Source: Lancefieldella parvula_C
GTDB lineage: Bacteria > Actinomycetota > Coriobacteriia > Coriobacteriales > Atopobiaceae
DNA length: 64,000 bases
Reading direction: 5' to 3'
Assembly: GCF_000758945.1 (NCBI RefSeq)
Contig: NZ_JRND01000007.1
Location: forward strand, 62,001 to 126,000
A model generated the notes under the pieces. That model made no database searches. It had not been told where the DNA came from and saw nothing but the letters and a program-made list of their open reading frames with translations. Shown here in pieces: positions 16,319-25,722 of this stretch. Positions within the stretch are counted from its first letter, which is position 1. Each line of letters starts with the position of its first letter. Made by a program: the position numbers and the translations under genes.

Positions 16319-19183
16319 CTACGAAGCAGCTCCCAAAGCCTGGATGTTCAGGCACTGCGCAAGAACACGTCCGCCAACTTGAGCACCGTAACCTAAAACG
16401 TTCTCGCCGTTGCCTTCGATGACAACAGAAACAACAAGAGTTGGGTGGTCGTAAGGCGCAAAACCGATGAAGAACGAGTTAAAGTTACCGTTCTCGACGT
16501 CTGCCGTACCTGTTTTACCTGCAATCTTGACACCCGGAACGCGAGCTCCCATACCAGTGCCAGATTCAACAACGCCCAACATTGCCTCTCGGACCTGCGC
16601 AGCGGTATCCGCAGACACTGCCTGTCCAAGCGATTTTGGTGACGTTGTAGAAACAACAGCTCCCTCTGGCGAGAGAACGCGATCAACAATGTAAGGGTTC
16701 ATGACCACGCCGCCGTTAGCAATTGCAGCCGCAACAACAGCGTTTTGCATGACAGTGGTCTGAGGACCTGCAGGGCTTGCATGCTCTCCAACAGGAAGAC
16801 CGCAGGATGCCCAGCCAAGCTCCCAGGTGGTCATCTCGGCAGGATTTGGCATCAGCGATGGTGTAGTGGAGAAGTCCTGGCCAAGCGCTGTGCCATAACC
16901 AAAGGCACGTGCATAGCTGACCAGGTTGTCTGCGCCAAGTGCTACGCCAAGCTGCGCCAACGCCGTGTTAGAAGAGCGAGCAAATGCCTCACGCAGAGGA
17001 ATAGTGCCCATGTCCTCGTTGGCGTAGTTGTGGATGGTTCCACCGCCAAGCTCCATAGTTCCTGGAGCTGAATAGGTGGTGTCCAGCGTGGTGGTATGTG
17101 TGTCAATTCCAGCAGAAAGCGTAATGGTCTTAAACGACGAACCAGGGGAGTAGAGCGCCTGGGTAGTTCTGTCGACCAGCTGACTGCCGGTACCAGACTC
17201 GATAACAGTGCCCAGATCAGCGTGGGTGTATGAAGGGCTTGAAGCCTTTGCAAGCACGGCTCCGGTGGCTGGATCCATAACAACAATGGAGCCGGAATAT
17301 CCCTGGAGTGCAGCTTCTGCTACAGCCTGCATCTGGGAATTGATGGTCAGAACAACGCTTGAACCAGCGGTATTAACGCCTGCCATCGAGTACAGAGCGC
17401 TTCTCCAGTCGGAATGATCTGCGTGACCAGTGAGCGTTTCGTTCATGGTGGACTCGATACCTGCAGTTCCGTACTGGGTTGAGATGTAGCCAACGGTGTG
17501 AGAAGCCATGCCGTCGTGCGGATAGTTGCGCACGTAGGTGCCGTCGTCTTGCTTGACGCTCTCTGCCAGAGTGACGCCGTCAGAAGTCATGATGGCGCCG
17601 CGCTGAACATATGCGCTCTTAGCAATAGTGTGGTTGTTGGTAGGAAGTGCCTGAATTCTAGGTGCGTCAATGACCATCAAGAAGGTCAAGTTGCCGAGAA
17701 GAACGGTGAAGAAGAGGGTAAACACGGTAACCAAATTGGTCAGACGTTTTCCAAGGGCAACACGTCCCAGAACACCGGATTCCTCAGACTGCAGTCCAAA
17801 GCCTCCACGGATGTGGCTGCCATGCAAAACGGAAGAGGCGTGAGCTCCACCAGAAGAAATTTCGAGCCTCTGGGAGTCAAGCGTTTTCTTGCTTGGCTCA
17901 AGCTCTGTTTCGCGACCAGTTCCCTCGTCACCTGCTCTGAGCAGCAGGGCAACAATGATAAAGCTGGAAAGAAGAGAGCTGCCGCCCTGACTCATAAAGG
18001 GTAGGGTAACGCCGGTAAGAGGCATGAGCTTAGTAACGCCTGCAACAATGAGGAAGGTTTGGAACGCCAAAACGCTGGTAAGACCAGCAGCCGCAAAAGC
18101 AGATGAATCGGACTTTGCACGAGCCGCTGTTGCAAGACCGCGCACAGTAAGGAGCAGGAACAGGGTAATAATTGCCGCTCCGCCAAAGAGTCCCAGCTCC
18201 TCAGCAATGGCCGAGAAAATAAAGTCAGACTCAACAATAGGGATAAGCGTAGGCATTCCCTTATCAATTCCAGTGCCAGCAAGACCTCCATCTGCGATGG
18301 AATAGAGGGACTGGACAATTTGGTAGCCGTCTCCAGCGGGATCTTTGAAGGGGTCAAGCCAAATGTTGACACGAGTCTGAACATGACCAAAGAAGTGATA
18401 AAGCACCACGCCGCCAATGGCCAAGAGCGCAATACTGACAAAAACGTAGCTTGCGCGACCTGTTGCTACATAGAGCATGATGACAAAGAACACGAAGAAG
18501 AGCAGAGCGCTACCAAGGTCGCGTTCAAAAATAACAACAATCAGGCTGATGCCCCACATGACAAACAGAGGAAGCAGCATTTTAAAGCGAGGAATGCGGA
18601 AAGGTCCAAAAGAACGCATGGAGACCGATAGGGCTTCTCGATTCAGTGCAAGATAAAATGCCAGGAAGAGCGTAATGGCAATCTTTGCAAGCTCACCAGG
18701 CTGGAAGGTGAATGTGCCAAAAGAAATCCAGAGTTTTGCGCCGTAGCGATCTTGGCCAATAACAATTGGCAGAAGAAGCAGTATGACGCCGAGAATACCA
18801 ATGGAGTATTTGTAGCGTGCTAACGCGTCAAGATTTCTAATGACCGCTAGTACCACAATCATCACAACAACAGAGATAAAGAGCCAAATTGTTTGGTTGA
18901 CTGCAAGATTTGGCGCAAGTCTGGTGACCATGGTGATGCCAATTCCCGAGAGCACAAACACAATGGGGAGAATGGCGGGATCTGCTGCGGGAGCAAGGAA
19001 CCTAATAGCAATGTGAGCTACGGTAAATGCTGCAAAGAGACCAATAGGAACGGCCATTGTCTCAAGGCTGAGCGTTGAGCGAGCAGTAATCATGTACATG
19101 GCGTACAGCAGAAATACAGGGATTGCTCCTACAAATAGTAAGAAGAGCTCTGTATTACGCCTTAGTCCACCTGCTTTTTCCAT
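16319..19183 (-). CDS. RodA/FtsW (SEDS) glycosyltransferase fused to a PbpA-type transpeptidase
   Basis: 954 residues in one continuous frame. Residues 1-418 are a polytopic SEDS polymerase with WLDPFKDPAGDGYQ (the catalytic Asp is probably 277) and VTLPFMSQGGSS. A linker (420-480) and a single helix (about 483-506) lead to a class B penicillin-binding domain with SxxK (Ser682-Lys685), SxN (737-739) and KTG (890-892), all intact. In most actinobacteria rodA and pbpA are adjacent separate genes; here they form a single polypeptide that would both polymerise and crosslink peptidoglycan. It starts two bases after the pstP stop with AGG just ahead. About 100 bases separate it from pknB. Confidence 0.95.
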   Translation of the reverse strand: MEKAGGLRRNTELFLLFVGAIPVFLLYAMYMITARSTLSLETMAVPIGLFAAFTVAHIAIRFLAPAADPAILPIVFVLSGIGITMVTRLAPNLAVNQTIWLFISVVVMIVVLAVIRNLDALARYKYSIGILGVILLLLPIVIGQDRYGAKLWISFGTFTFQPGELAKIAITLFLAFYLALNREALSVSMRSFGPFRIPRFKMLLPLFVMWGISLIVVIFERDLGSALLFFVFFVIMLYVATGRASYVFVSIALLAIGGVVLYHFFGHVQTRVNIWLDPFKDPAGDGYQIVQSLYSIADGGLAGTGIDKGMPTLIPIVESDFIFSAIAEELGLFGGAAIITLFLLLTVRGLATAARAKSDSSAFAAAGLTSVLAFQTFLIVAGVTKLMPLTGVTLPFMSQGGSSLLSSFIIVALLLRAGDEGTGRETELEPSKKTLDSQRLEISSGGAHASSVLHGSHIRGGFGLQSEESGVLGRVALGKRLTNLVTVFTLFFTVLLGNLTFLMVIDAPRIQALPTNNHTIAKSAYVQRGAIMTSDGVTLAESVKQDDGTYVRNYPHDGMASHTVGYISTQYGTAGIESTMNETLTGHADHSDWRSALYSMAGVNTAGSSVVLTINSQMQAVAEAALQGYSGSIVVMDPATGAVLAKASSPSYTHADLGTVIESGTGSQLVDRTTQALYSPGSSFKTITLSAGIDTHTTTLDTTYSAPGTMELGGGTIHNYANEDMGTIPLREAFARSSNTALAQLGVALGADNLVSYARAFGYGTALGQDFSTTPSLMPNPAEMTTWELGWASCGLPVGEHASPAGPQTTVMQNAVVAAAIANGGVVMNPYIVDRVLSPEGAVVSTTSPKSLGQAVSADTAAQVREAMLGVVESGTGMGARVPGVKIAGKTGTADVENGNFNSFFIGFAPYDHPTLVVSVVIEGNGENVLGYGAQVGGRVLAQCLNIQALGAAS

Positions 19184-19185
19184 TC

Positions 19186-20445
19186 CTACTCACCTCCCGA
19201 ACTTGTTGTTGACGTTGTTGTTTCTGTTGTGGGTGTTCCGCCAGACTGAGCGTCTTCTTTCTTTTTGACCGCTTTAGTGTTGGCGTCGTCAATTTGTTTG
19301 CGGTAATTCTCGACGGTGCTATGTGCTTCATCCTCGTTTTTAACGCGAATTCCGTCTGCAAGAGAGTCTTGAACTGCGTCGGGCAAATCTTTTATTTCAA
19401 TCGACGTAGTTTCAACAAGCGAAGACATGTTTATGCCGGCAATTGTTGTAGGAATACCTCGATAAACGCCAACGGTAGTTCCGTTAATTCCTAAGTACCA
19501 CTCGCTGCTTACAAACAGGAAGAACACCGCAACAGTGGCTGCAAAGAGCGCAAGGAACGAGACAAACGTGGCAATGACGCCACGAGTAAGGTGTTTTCTG
19601 GTTTGATCGGCTATGCCGTCGTCCAAGACATCGATGACAATAACGGTAATGTTGTCTGAGCCGCCATAGGTAAGAGCTGCGGAAACAAGGTTATCGGCAG
19701 CCTTTTGTGGCGTGACGTTAGAGACAGCAATGGCTTCAATCTCATCGTCGGGCACCATGCCAGAAAGGCCATCGGAGCACAAGATGATGCGGTCACCATC
19801 AGATACTTCAAGCGAGAAATGATCTGCGTACATGTCTGGATCAGAGCCAAGAGCTCGCGTAACTACTGAGCGAGAAGGGTGTGTACGCGCCTCATCAGCA
19901 GTAATCTGGCCAGAATCAATGAGCTCCTCAACGTAGCTGTGGTCATGAGTAATGCGGACCAGCGTGCCATGATGGAGCAGGTAAATGCGAGAGTCACCAA
20001 CATGAGCAACGGCCATCTGATTGCCCTCAATGAGGACAGCAGAGGCAGTGGAGCCCATGCCAGGTTTGCCAATACCCTTTGCAGGAGCATCAATAACTTC
20101 CTGGTTAGCAGCCTCAATTGCAGCGCCAAGACGGACATCGTCTGCGGTACTTGGTGCCTGTTCGGCAATAACCTTAACAGCAATGGAGCTTGCTACCTCA
20201 CCAGCGGCGTGACCTCCCATACCATCGCAGATGGCAAAAAGGGGAGTGCGCAAAAGGAACGAGTCCTCGTTATGCTCGCGAACTAATCCCACGTCAGAGC
20301 GGGCGCCCCAAGAAATAAAGGTGTTAGAGCCAGAAACTGCCTCTGCGTCACAACGACCATCAAGTGGCAGCTCGCAACGACCAGGAGCACTCACGGGCTC
20401 TTGTGTAGGTGTATCAGAAATATGTGTTGTATCAGAAGAAACCAT
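19186..20445 (-). CDS. pstP: PP2C-family Ser/Thr protein phosphatase
   Basis: About 419 residues from the ATG at 20445, whose ribosome site AAGAGG overlaps the fhaB stop; an in-frame TTG at 20469 lies inside fhaB. PP2C metal-site motifs are GARSDVGLVREHNEDS, AICDGMGGHAAGE, VAHVGDSRIYLL and GGSDNITVIVI. A membrane helix near residues 270-295 is followed by an extracytoplasmic segment with a Lys/Asp-rich and Thr/Ser-rich end. It removes phosphate from PknB-type kinases and their targets, giving the reverse arm of this signalling cluster. Confidence 0.95.
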   Translation of the reverse strand: MVSSDTTHISDTPTQEPVSAPGRCELPLDGRCDAEAVSGSNTFISWGARSDVGLVREHNEDSFLLRTPLFAICDGMGGHAAGEVASSIAVKVIAEQAPSTADDVRLGAAIEAANQEVIDAPAKGIGKPGMGSTASAVLIEGNQMAVAHVGDSRIYLLHHGTLVRITHDHSYVEELIDSGQITADEARTHPSRSVVTRALGSDPDMYADHFSLEVSDGDRIILCSDGLSGMVPDDEIEAIAVSNVTPQKAADNLVSAALTYGGSDNITVIVIDVLDDGIADQTRKHLTRGVIATFVSFLALFAATVAVFFLFVSSEWYLGINGTTVGVYRGIPTTIAGINMSSLVETTSIEIKDLPDAVQDSLADGIRVKNEDEAHSTVENYRKQIDDANTKAVKKKEDAQSGGTPTTETTTSTTSSGGE

Positions 20446-20452
20446 GAGCCTC

Positions 20453-20866
20453 TTATCGACGTCCAACACGCATAATCACATCGCCGACCTGGACTTCGTC
20501 TGTGTCACGAAGGGTAACAGGCTGCTCGATGATGTGACCATTAACCATGGTTCCGTTTGTGGATCCAAGGTCTTCAAGTACCAGAGCAGGACCCTGGATA
20601 GTAAAGCGGGCGTGTGAAGCAGAAACGTAAGGTTCGTCAATCACAATGTCAGACGAAGGAGAACGTCCAATAACAACAGGACCCAAGATGTCTACGTGAA
20701 GACCACGTAAGGACTTGACGCCCTTCTCGACATCAACGGACCAAATAGCTCCGTCTTTGCGCTGACCGCGGACAAGACCAATGCCCGTGCGCATGACCGA
20801 GAACAGGAAGATGTACAACAGGACAACAAGCAGAACACGTCCTGCAAAGAGAATCAAATCAATCAT
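20453..20866 (-). CDS. fhaB: FHA-domain protein with N-terminal helix
   Basis: 137 residues. The N-terminal helix (about 3-27) is followed by a forkhead-associated domain (about 55-137) with VVIGRSPSSDIVI, SASHARF and DLGSTNGTMVNG, the residues that read phosphothreonine. The ATG shares one base with the fhaA stop (TAATG). In actinobacteria FhaB (FipA) links PknB signalling to division and elongation proteins. Confidence 0.92.
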   Translation of the reverse strand: MIDLILFAGRVLLVVLLYIFLFSVMRTGIGLVRGQRKDGAIWSVDVEKGVKSLRGLHVDILGPVVIGRSPSSDIVIDEPYVSASHARFTIQGPALVLEDLGSTNGTMVNGHIIEQPVTLRDTDEVQVGDVIMRVGRR

Positions 20867-21990
20867 TAGTTCTCCCGGAACTGAAGGTCCATAAGACCAA
20901 TGGTAATGAGGTCTCCGTCGCGCAGAATTACCTCATCTACGTCGATATCGTTGACAAGCGTTCCGTTAGTGGAGTGCAAATCAGCAATGTGCCAATCATG
21001 ACCGTCATAGGTCATCTCGGCGTGACGTCTTGAAACGTTAGGATCGCGCAGAACAACGTCTGCCTGAGAGCGCTCGCGACCAATAATGGCTCGAGGAGCC
21101 TCAACGCGATACGAACGACCGCTCTGGCGATCAATCAAAATGCAGGTAGCGTCCATGTTTGCGCGTGGCGTGCCTTGCAGATTGCGAGAAGAACGACCGC
21201 CTGCGCCGTTTAATTGGGCATCAAGGGAAGGCGTGATACGACGCTGAGTCATAGGGACGGGAGCCGCTGTTGGGATAGCTCCGTTAACAGGAAGGTCTGG
21301 AAGTCCGTTTGAGCTTGGAAGAACAGGCATAGGAGTGGACTCAGCTGCGGAAACAACAGGAATTGCGCCTTGAGCCTCAACAAAGTCTGGTGGCATTACC
21401 GCAAGACCGGCGTCTGTACCAGCAAGATCTCCTAAAACCTCTGGCGTTGCATTATCTGCAGAAACGGGTCTAACTACAGACAGAGGATCTGGCTCTGGCT
21501 GTGGTTCTGGCTGAACAGCAGCGCGAGAATTGTGTTGCTGAGGCATTTGAGCTGCAGCTCCTCCAACACTGGAGTTTCCACCCAAGAAAGCACGCTCTTC
21601 ATTGCGTAGCTGGTCAAGTGTATTGCCGTCAACGTTTTCTGCAAAGACAGCAAATTTTCCAGGCTTCAGAGATGGGTCAACCATAAAACGAACAAGCGGC
21701 TGACCAACAAATACATAATCTTTTTGCTGAGCCTGAGCAGCCACGAAGTCAGAAACCTCTGCAGTTAGATCAGCATAAAGAGGACGCATCAGTGAATCGT
21801 CTTGAGGAGCAACTAAAACGGTATACAGGGCAGGCGCAGTGTCTACGCCATCAATCTCATACGTCTCACGTTCCATCTCTTTAGCTGCGCGTTTGGCAAG
21901 CTTCTTAAAAGAGAAAGGCTCTGCGTATCCCTGAGGTGCGGCACCAAAGACCGAACCAATACGGTTTTCAAAGTCACTAAGAAAGCTCAT
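20866..21990 (-). CDS. fhaA: FhaA-type protein (DUF3662 plus FHA domain)
   Basis: 374 residues. The N-terminal DUF3662-like domain (about 1-125) has the typical start FENRIGSVFG. A long Pro/Ala-rich linker follows, then a C-terminal FHA domain (about 295-374) with AIIGRERSQADVVL, SRRHAEM and DLHSTNGTLVND. FhaA family proteins bind phosphorylated partners of the PASTA kinase and modulate peptidoglycan synthesis. The gene overlaps the end of the upstream kinase gene by 14 bases, so the operon is tightly coupled. Confidence 0.93.
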   Translation of the reverse strand: MSFLSDFENRIGSVFGAAPQGYAEPFSFKKLAKRAAKEMERETYEIDGVDTAPALYTVLVAPQDDSLMRPLYADLTAEVSDFVAAQAQQKDYVFVGQPLVRFMVDPSLKPGKFAVFAENVDGNTLDQLRNEERAFLGGNSSVGGAAAQMPQQHNSRAAVQPEPQPEPDPLSVVRPVSADNATPEVLGDLAGTDAGLAVMPPDFVEAQGAIPVVSAAESTPMPVLPSSNGLPDLPVNGAIPTAAPVPMTQRRITPSLDAQLNGAGGRSSRNLQGTPRANMDATCILIDRQSGRSYRVEAPRAIIGRERSQADVVLRDPNVSRRHAEMTYDGHDWHIADLHSTNGTLVNDIDVDEVILRDGDLITIGLMDLQFREN

Positions 21991-23773
21991 CTAATTCCTC
22001 GCCTTCCTGATCCGCGTCAAGTGGACCTATCAGGACAATTGCAATACATACAAGTACACATAAGAATACCGTAATTAGTACAGAAACTATACTTTCAACT
22101 ACCCAAAAATTGGGATTCTCCATCCAAGCTGCCCATATAAAGCCACTTGAAAGCAATATGGCACAGACAATTTGTCCAAAAACCATCCATCCGCGACGTC
22201 TTTTCTGGCTCATAAGCGAGCCTAAAAGAGCAGATAGGGAGCATGCCCCAAAGCGAATCCAAAAAGGAAGCCCTGAGGCCAGTGAGGTGTAGTCATAGGC
22301 AAGAGGAGTTGCCGCAAAGCCCAAAGATATGCCTCTTGCAAACAGTATTCCAAAAAGATAGCTAAAAGCTCCTGTTAAAACTGCAGGTAGAGGATGCATG
22401 GTGGCGGAGACAAGCACTGGTGCTGAAACAGGAGCAGGTAATAAAGCTGCTAATAAGCAGTTGATGCTGCTAAATTTTGAGACCCTTCCTGCAAAGGCCC
22501 ACCAGATAACGCTTACCAAGGTTACAAGCGTTGCAAACGGGAATGAAGTACTGGTAGGGCTAATGCTTGCCAGAGCATATACCGCGCATGCAATGACCAG
22601 TGCAGAACCCAACGGAGTCCAAAGAGCAGCTGCCGCAGCTCCTACAAGAGAGCCTACCACAATAAACGTGAGCGATTCTGGAGCAATAAGCTGGAACAAC
22701 TGGGCGAGAAGAACGCCGGTGACCAGCGCTGATACGCCACGCACGGCAGCCGAGGGCAGCCAGGGGAAGCGGATTGAGAGCGGAAGATGCTTGACGTCCC
22801 AGGTCTCGGTTTCCTCTTCTTCCGACTGTTCCACCAGGGATTTGAGGCTTTTCTCGCCTTGTTTTTCACTGCCAAGAGGAGTCACAATTTCTTGTGCAAA
22901 CTCCAAGACGCTTCCTTGTCTCATTGACGGCTCAGGGGAAAGCGCCTGCGTCAAGGCGGCATCTACAGCAAAGGGAACCTCGGGATCTTCTTTGAGCAGA
23001 GGAATTTTTGGACCCTTGTAGATGTGATCAAGGGATTCTTTAGCCGTTCTGCCCGCAAATACATTGACGCCCGTCAAGGCCTGCCTCAGAACAACAGCAA
23101 GCGAGAAAATATCAGCGCGCTCGTCAACAAGCATGCCTTCAACCTGTTCTGGAGGCATGTAGCCTACCGTACCACCACGAGCGCCGCCATAACCAGCAGC
23201 TGAAGCAAGTGTTGCCATACCAAAGTCGGCAAGTTTTACCGTACCTTGGCGGTCAATCATGATATTTGTTGGCTTGATGTCCAGATGGAGCACGCCGTTT
23301 TCATGGGCATAGTGAAGCGCCTTTGCAAGTGAAGACACCATGTGAGCTGCTTCGGCATAGGTGAGGTAGCCACCCTCAACGCGAGCTAAGAGCTCCGATA
23401 AATTAAGGCCATCAACAAACTCCATGACCAGATAGGCGTAATCACCTTCAATCTCAAAGTCATGAACAGTCACAATGTTAGGATGCGCCAGCAAACAAGC
23501 GGTTCTTGCCTCAGAAAGAGCCTCGTCAACAGTTGAAGCAAGCACGCCGGGAGTCTCGGAAGCCCCTAACAATGGCATGCGTTTAATGGCTACGCGCCTC
23601 TGCAAACGAGTATCCCAGCAGGTACAAACGGTGCCAAAACCTCCGTTACCTCTGCGAGCAAGAACGCGATATCGGTCCAACAAAATTTCTGGCTCAGCCG
23701 CAGGTGATGCCTGCTGAGCAGAAGGTGAATGTAGATATGTAGTCTGCGTGGTCTGTGACCGCGAGTCACTCAC
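21977..23773 (-). CDS. Ser/Thr protein kinase with a multi-pass membrane C-terminus
   Basis: 598 residues with a GTG after AGGAGG. The kinase domain (about 35-300) has Gly loop RGNGGFGTV (41-49), Lys64, HLDIKPTN (163-170, Leu in place of the usual Arg of HRD) and DFG (183-185). After an acidic linker (305-330) come roughly eight hydrophobic segments to the C-terminus instead of PASTA repeats. The gene heads the operon that ends with pknB, in a place where other actinobacteria carry pknA further down. The membrane part has no recognised ligand motif, so what it senses is unknown. Confidence 0.9.
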   Translation of the reverse strand: MSDSRSQTTQTTYLHSPSAQQASPAAEPEILLDRYRVLARRGNGGFGTVCTCWDTRLQRRVAIKRMPLLGASETPGVLASTVDEALSEARTACLLAHPNIVTVHDFEIEGDYAYLVMEFVDGLNLSELLARVEGGYLTYAEAAHMVSSLAKALHYAHENGVLHLDIKPTNIMIDRQGTVKLADFGMATLASAAGYGGARGGTVGYMPPEQVEGMLVDERADIFSLAVVLRQALTGVNVFAGRTAKESLDHIYKGPKIPLLKEDPEVPFAVDAALTQALSPEPSMRQGSVLEFAQEIVTPLGSEKQGEKSLKSLVEQSEEEETETWDVKHLPLSIRFPWLPSAAVRGVSALVTGVLLAQLFQLIAPESLTFIVVGSLVGAAAAALWTPLGSALVIACAVYALASISPTSTSFPFATLVTLVSVIWWAFAGRVSKFSSINCLLAALLPAPVSAPVLVSATMHPLPAVLTGAFSYLFGILFARGISLGFAATPLAYDYTSLASGLPFWIRFGACSLSALLGSLMSQKRRRGWMVFGQIVCAILLSSGFIWAAWMENPNFWVVESIVSVLITVFLCVLVCIAIVLIGPLDADQEGEELDELS

Positions 23774-23906
23774 GGCAACCTCCTGTGTTTAAAGTGTGTT
23801 TGTCGGCCGTGACTGTCTATATTCTACCGCTGAAAAGAATTTTCTTATATATCTATTGTTTTTCCATGAGAAGAAAACAAAATGTTGTAGTATTATTCCC
23901 TAGCAC

Positions 23907-23993
23907 GCGGGTGTGGCGGAATTGGCAGACGCGTACGGTTCAGGTCCGTATGAACGCAAGTTCATGGGGGTTCAAGTCCCTTCGCCCGCACCA
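23907..23993 (+). tRNA. tRNA-Leu (anticodon CAG)
   Basis: 87 bases including CCA, with a long variable arm (TGAACGCAAGTTCA). The acceptor stem is GCGGGTG/CGCCCGC, and anticodon loop TTCAGGT gives CAG. A TATTAT -10 element ends 10 bases upstream. Confidence 0.95.
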
Positions 23994-24002
23994 TTTGCAT
24001 TT

Positions 24003-24030
24003 AAAAAGCCCCTTTACGGGGCTTTTTTGT
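24003..24030. terminator. Terminator between tRNA-Leu and a convergent small gene
   Basis: AAAAAGCCCC-TTTAC-GGGGCTTTTTT is symmetrical, with A and T tracts on both sides, so it can serve both strands. Confidence 0.88.
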
Positions 24031-24033
24031 TAC

Positions 24034-24252
24034 TTATTTGTTGTCTGCATCAAAGTCAGACCAGCCTTCTTCGTCTTCTCCAAAGAGGTCCCAGTCGTCT
24101 TCAGTCTTCTTGTGGTTGAAATACATCTTTTTGGTTTTGCGCTCTAACACAAAAGAAATAACCAAAAAGAGCAAAATTCCACCAAGTACGAGGAACAACA
24201 CACCGGTCTTATCGCCAAAAAGCCAGCCGACAAATGAGTTAATTGCGTCCAT
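24034..24252 (-). CDS. Small single-pass membrane protein of unknown function
   Basis: 72 residues with an ATG after GGAG. A hydrophobic segment at about 15-38 (VLFLVLGGILLFLVISF) is followed by a basic stretch ERKTKK and a strongly acidic C-terminus (DDWDLFGEDEEGWSDFDADNK). It is divergent from serS and ends against a shared terminator. I do not recognise the family. Confidence 0.65.
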   Translation of the reverse strand: MDAINSFVGWLFGDKTGVLFLVLGGILLFLVISFVLERKTKKMYFNHKKTEDDWDLFGEDEEGWSDFDADNK

Positions 24253-24293
24253 AATCTAGCTCCAGAACATGTGAAGGGTTAAGAATCTGAATA

Positions 24294-24307
24294 CAAGTAT
24301 ATACTTG
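24294..24307. promoter_or_regulatory. Perfect 14-base palindrome between serS and the small divergent gene
   Basis: CAAGTATATACTTG lies in the 110-base divergent intergenic region, upstream of both starts. It could be a repressor site; no known consensus is assigned. Confidence 0.35.
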
Positions 24308-24362
24308 GTAAGCTATAAGAAAAAATGCACTGCTAAAAAGTGTTGATTCAAGGAGAAGCTGC

Positions 24363-25646
24363 ATGCTTGATATCAAATTTGTGCGCGAGAATCCTGACCT
24401 CGTGGATAAAGCTTGCGAGTCCAGGCAAAACGCCCATTGGGATCGCGAGAAATTCTTTGAGCTTGACGAGGAGCGCAGAAGCGTAATTGCCGAGGTTGAG
24501 TCTCTTCAGGCAGAGCGTAACGCTGTTTCTAAGCAGATTGGCCTTCTTATGCGTGAGGGCAAGAAGGAAGAAGCTGAGGCAGCTAAAGAGCAGGTAGCAG
24601 CTAACAAAGATCGCATCGCAGAGCTTGATCAGCGCCGCGGAGAGGTTGAGGAAGAGCTCACCGCCCTTGTTGCAGCTATTCCAAACATTCCTGACGCATC
24701 CGTTCCTTATGGCAAGGATGACTCCGATAACCCTGAGGTTCGCAAGTGGGGAGAGCCAACTCAGTTTGATTTTGAGCCAAAGGCGCACTGGGATCTTGGA
24801 CCCGAGCTGGGCATGATTGATTTTGACCGTGGCGTAAAGCTTGCAGGAACTCGCTTCTATCTTCTTGGCGGCATGGGCGCTCGCATGGAGCGTGCGCTTA
24901 TCAACTTCATGATTGATACACATAACCAGGCAGGCTTCAAAGAGTGGTGGCTACCAGTTATCACAAATCAGGATTCTCTGTTTGGCACTGGTCAGCTTCC
25001 TAAGTTTGAAGAGGACCTCTATCACGTACAGCCTGACCTCTACCTCATTCCAACTGCTGAGGTCCAGCTCACAAACATCCATCGTGACGAGATTCTGGAC
25101 GCATCTCAGCTTCCTTTGCTCTATACCGCATTCACTCCATGCTTCCGCGAGGAGGCAGGTTCAGCCGGTCGAGACACCCGTGGCATCATCCGTGTTCACC
25201 AGTTTGACAAGGTAGAGATGGTCAAGTTTGCAAAGCCAGAAGACTCCATGAATCAGCTTGAGTCCATGGTTCAGGAAGCCGAGAAGATCCTTCAGCTTCT
25301 GGGCCTTCCTTATCACGTAGTTACTCTCTGCACTGGTGACATTGGCTTCTCTGCATGCAAGTGCTATGACATTGAAGTTTGGCTCCCAAGCTATAACGCA
25401 TACAAGGAGATTTCTTCTTGCTCTAACTGCTGGGATTTCCAGGCTCGTCGTGCAAATATCCGCTATAAGGATCCAGCAGAGTTCAAGGGCACCCGTCTAG
25501 TTCACACGCTTAACGGCTCCGGTCTGGCAGTTGGCCGTACCATGGCTGCAATTGTGGAGAATTATCAGAACGCAGATGGCTCCGTTACCGTGCCCGAGGC
25601 GCTCCGTCCTTACATGGGTGGCATCGAGGTTATTCGACCAGAATAG
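24363..25646 (+). CDS. serS: Seryl-tRNA synthetase
   Basis: 427 residues with an ATG after AAGGAG. The N-terminal coiled-coil arm (about 30-105) binds the long variable arm of tRNA-Ser. The class II catalytic core has motif 2 TPCFREEAGSAGRDTRG with FHQF-like RVHQFDKVEMV, and motif 3 NGSGLAVGRTMAAIVEN. Length and motifs are standard for bacteria. A tRNA-Ser gene lies 0.7 kb downstream on the other strand. Confidence 0.97.
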   Translation: MLDIKFVRENPDLVDKACESRQNAHWDREKFFELDEERRSVIAEVESLQAERNAVSKQIGLLMREGKKEEAEAAKEQVAANKDRIAELDQRRGEVEEELTALVAAIPNIPDASVPYGKDDSDNPEVRKWGEPTQFDFEPKAHWDLGPELGMIDFDRGVKLAGTRFYLLGGMGARMERALINFMIDTHNQAGFKEWWLPVITNQDSLFGTGQLPKFEEDLYHVQPDLYLIPTAEVQLTNIHRDEILDASQLPLLYTAFTPCFREEAGSAGRDTRGIIRVHQFDKVEMVKFAKPEDSMNQLESMVQEAEKILQLLGLPYHVVTLCTGDIGFSACKCYDIEVWLPSYNAYKEISSCSNCWDFQARRANIRYKDPAEFKGTRLVHTLNGSGLAVGRTMAAIVENYQNADGSVTVPEALRPYMGGIEVIRPE

Positions 25647-25679
25647 TTTCTCTTTTTAATCAAAATTGATTCAATCTCT

Positions 25680-25719
25680 GAAATGGTCTTCTAGTGAATT
25701 GTGAAGACCATTTCTTTTA
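25680..25719 (+). terminator. Terminator of serS
   Basis: GAAATGGTCTTC (25680-25691) pairs with GAAGACCATTTC (25703-25714) and is followed by TTTTA. Confidence 0.88.
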
Positions 25720-25722
25720 CTG

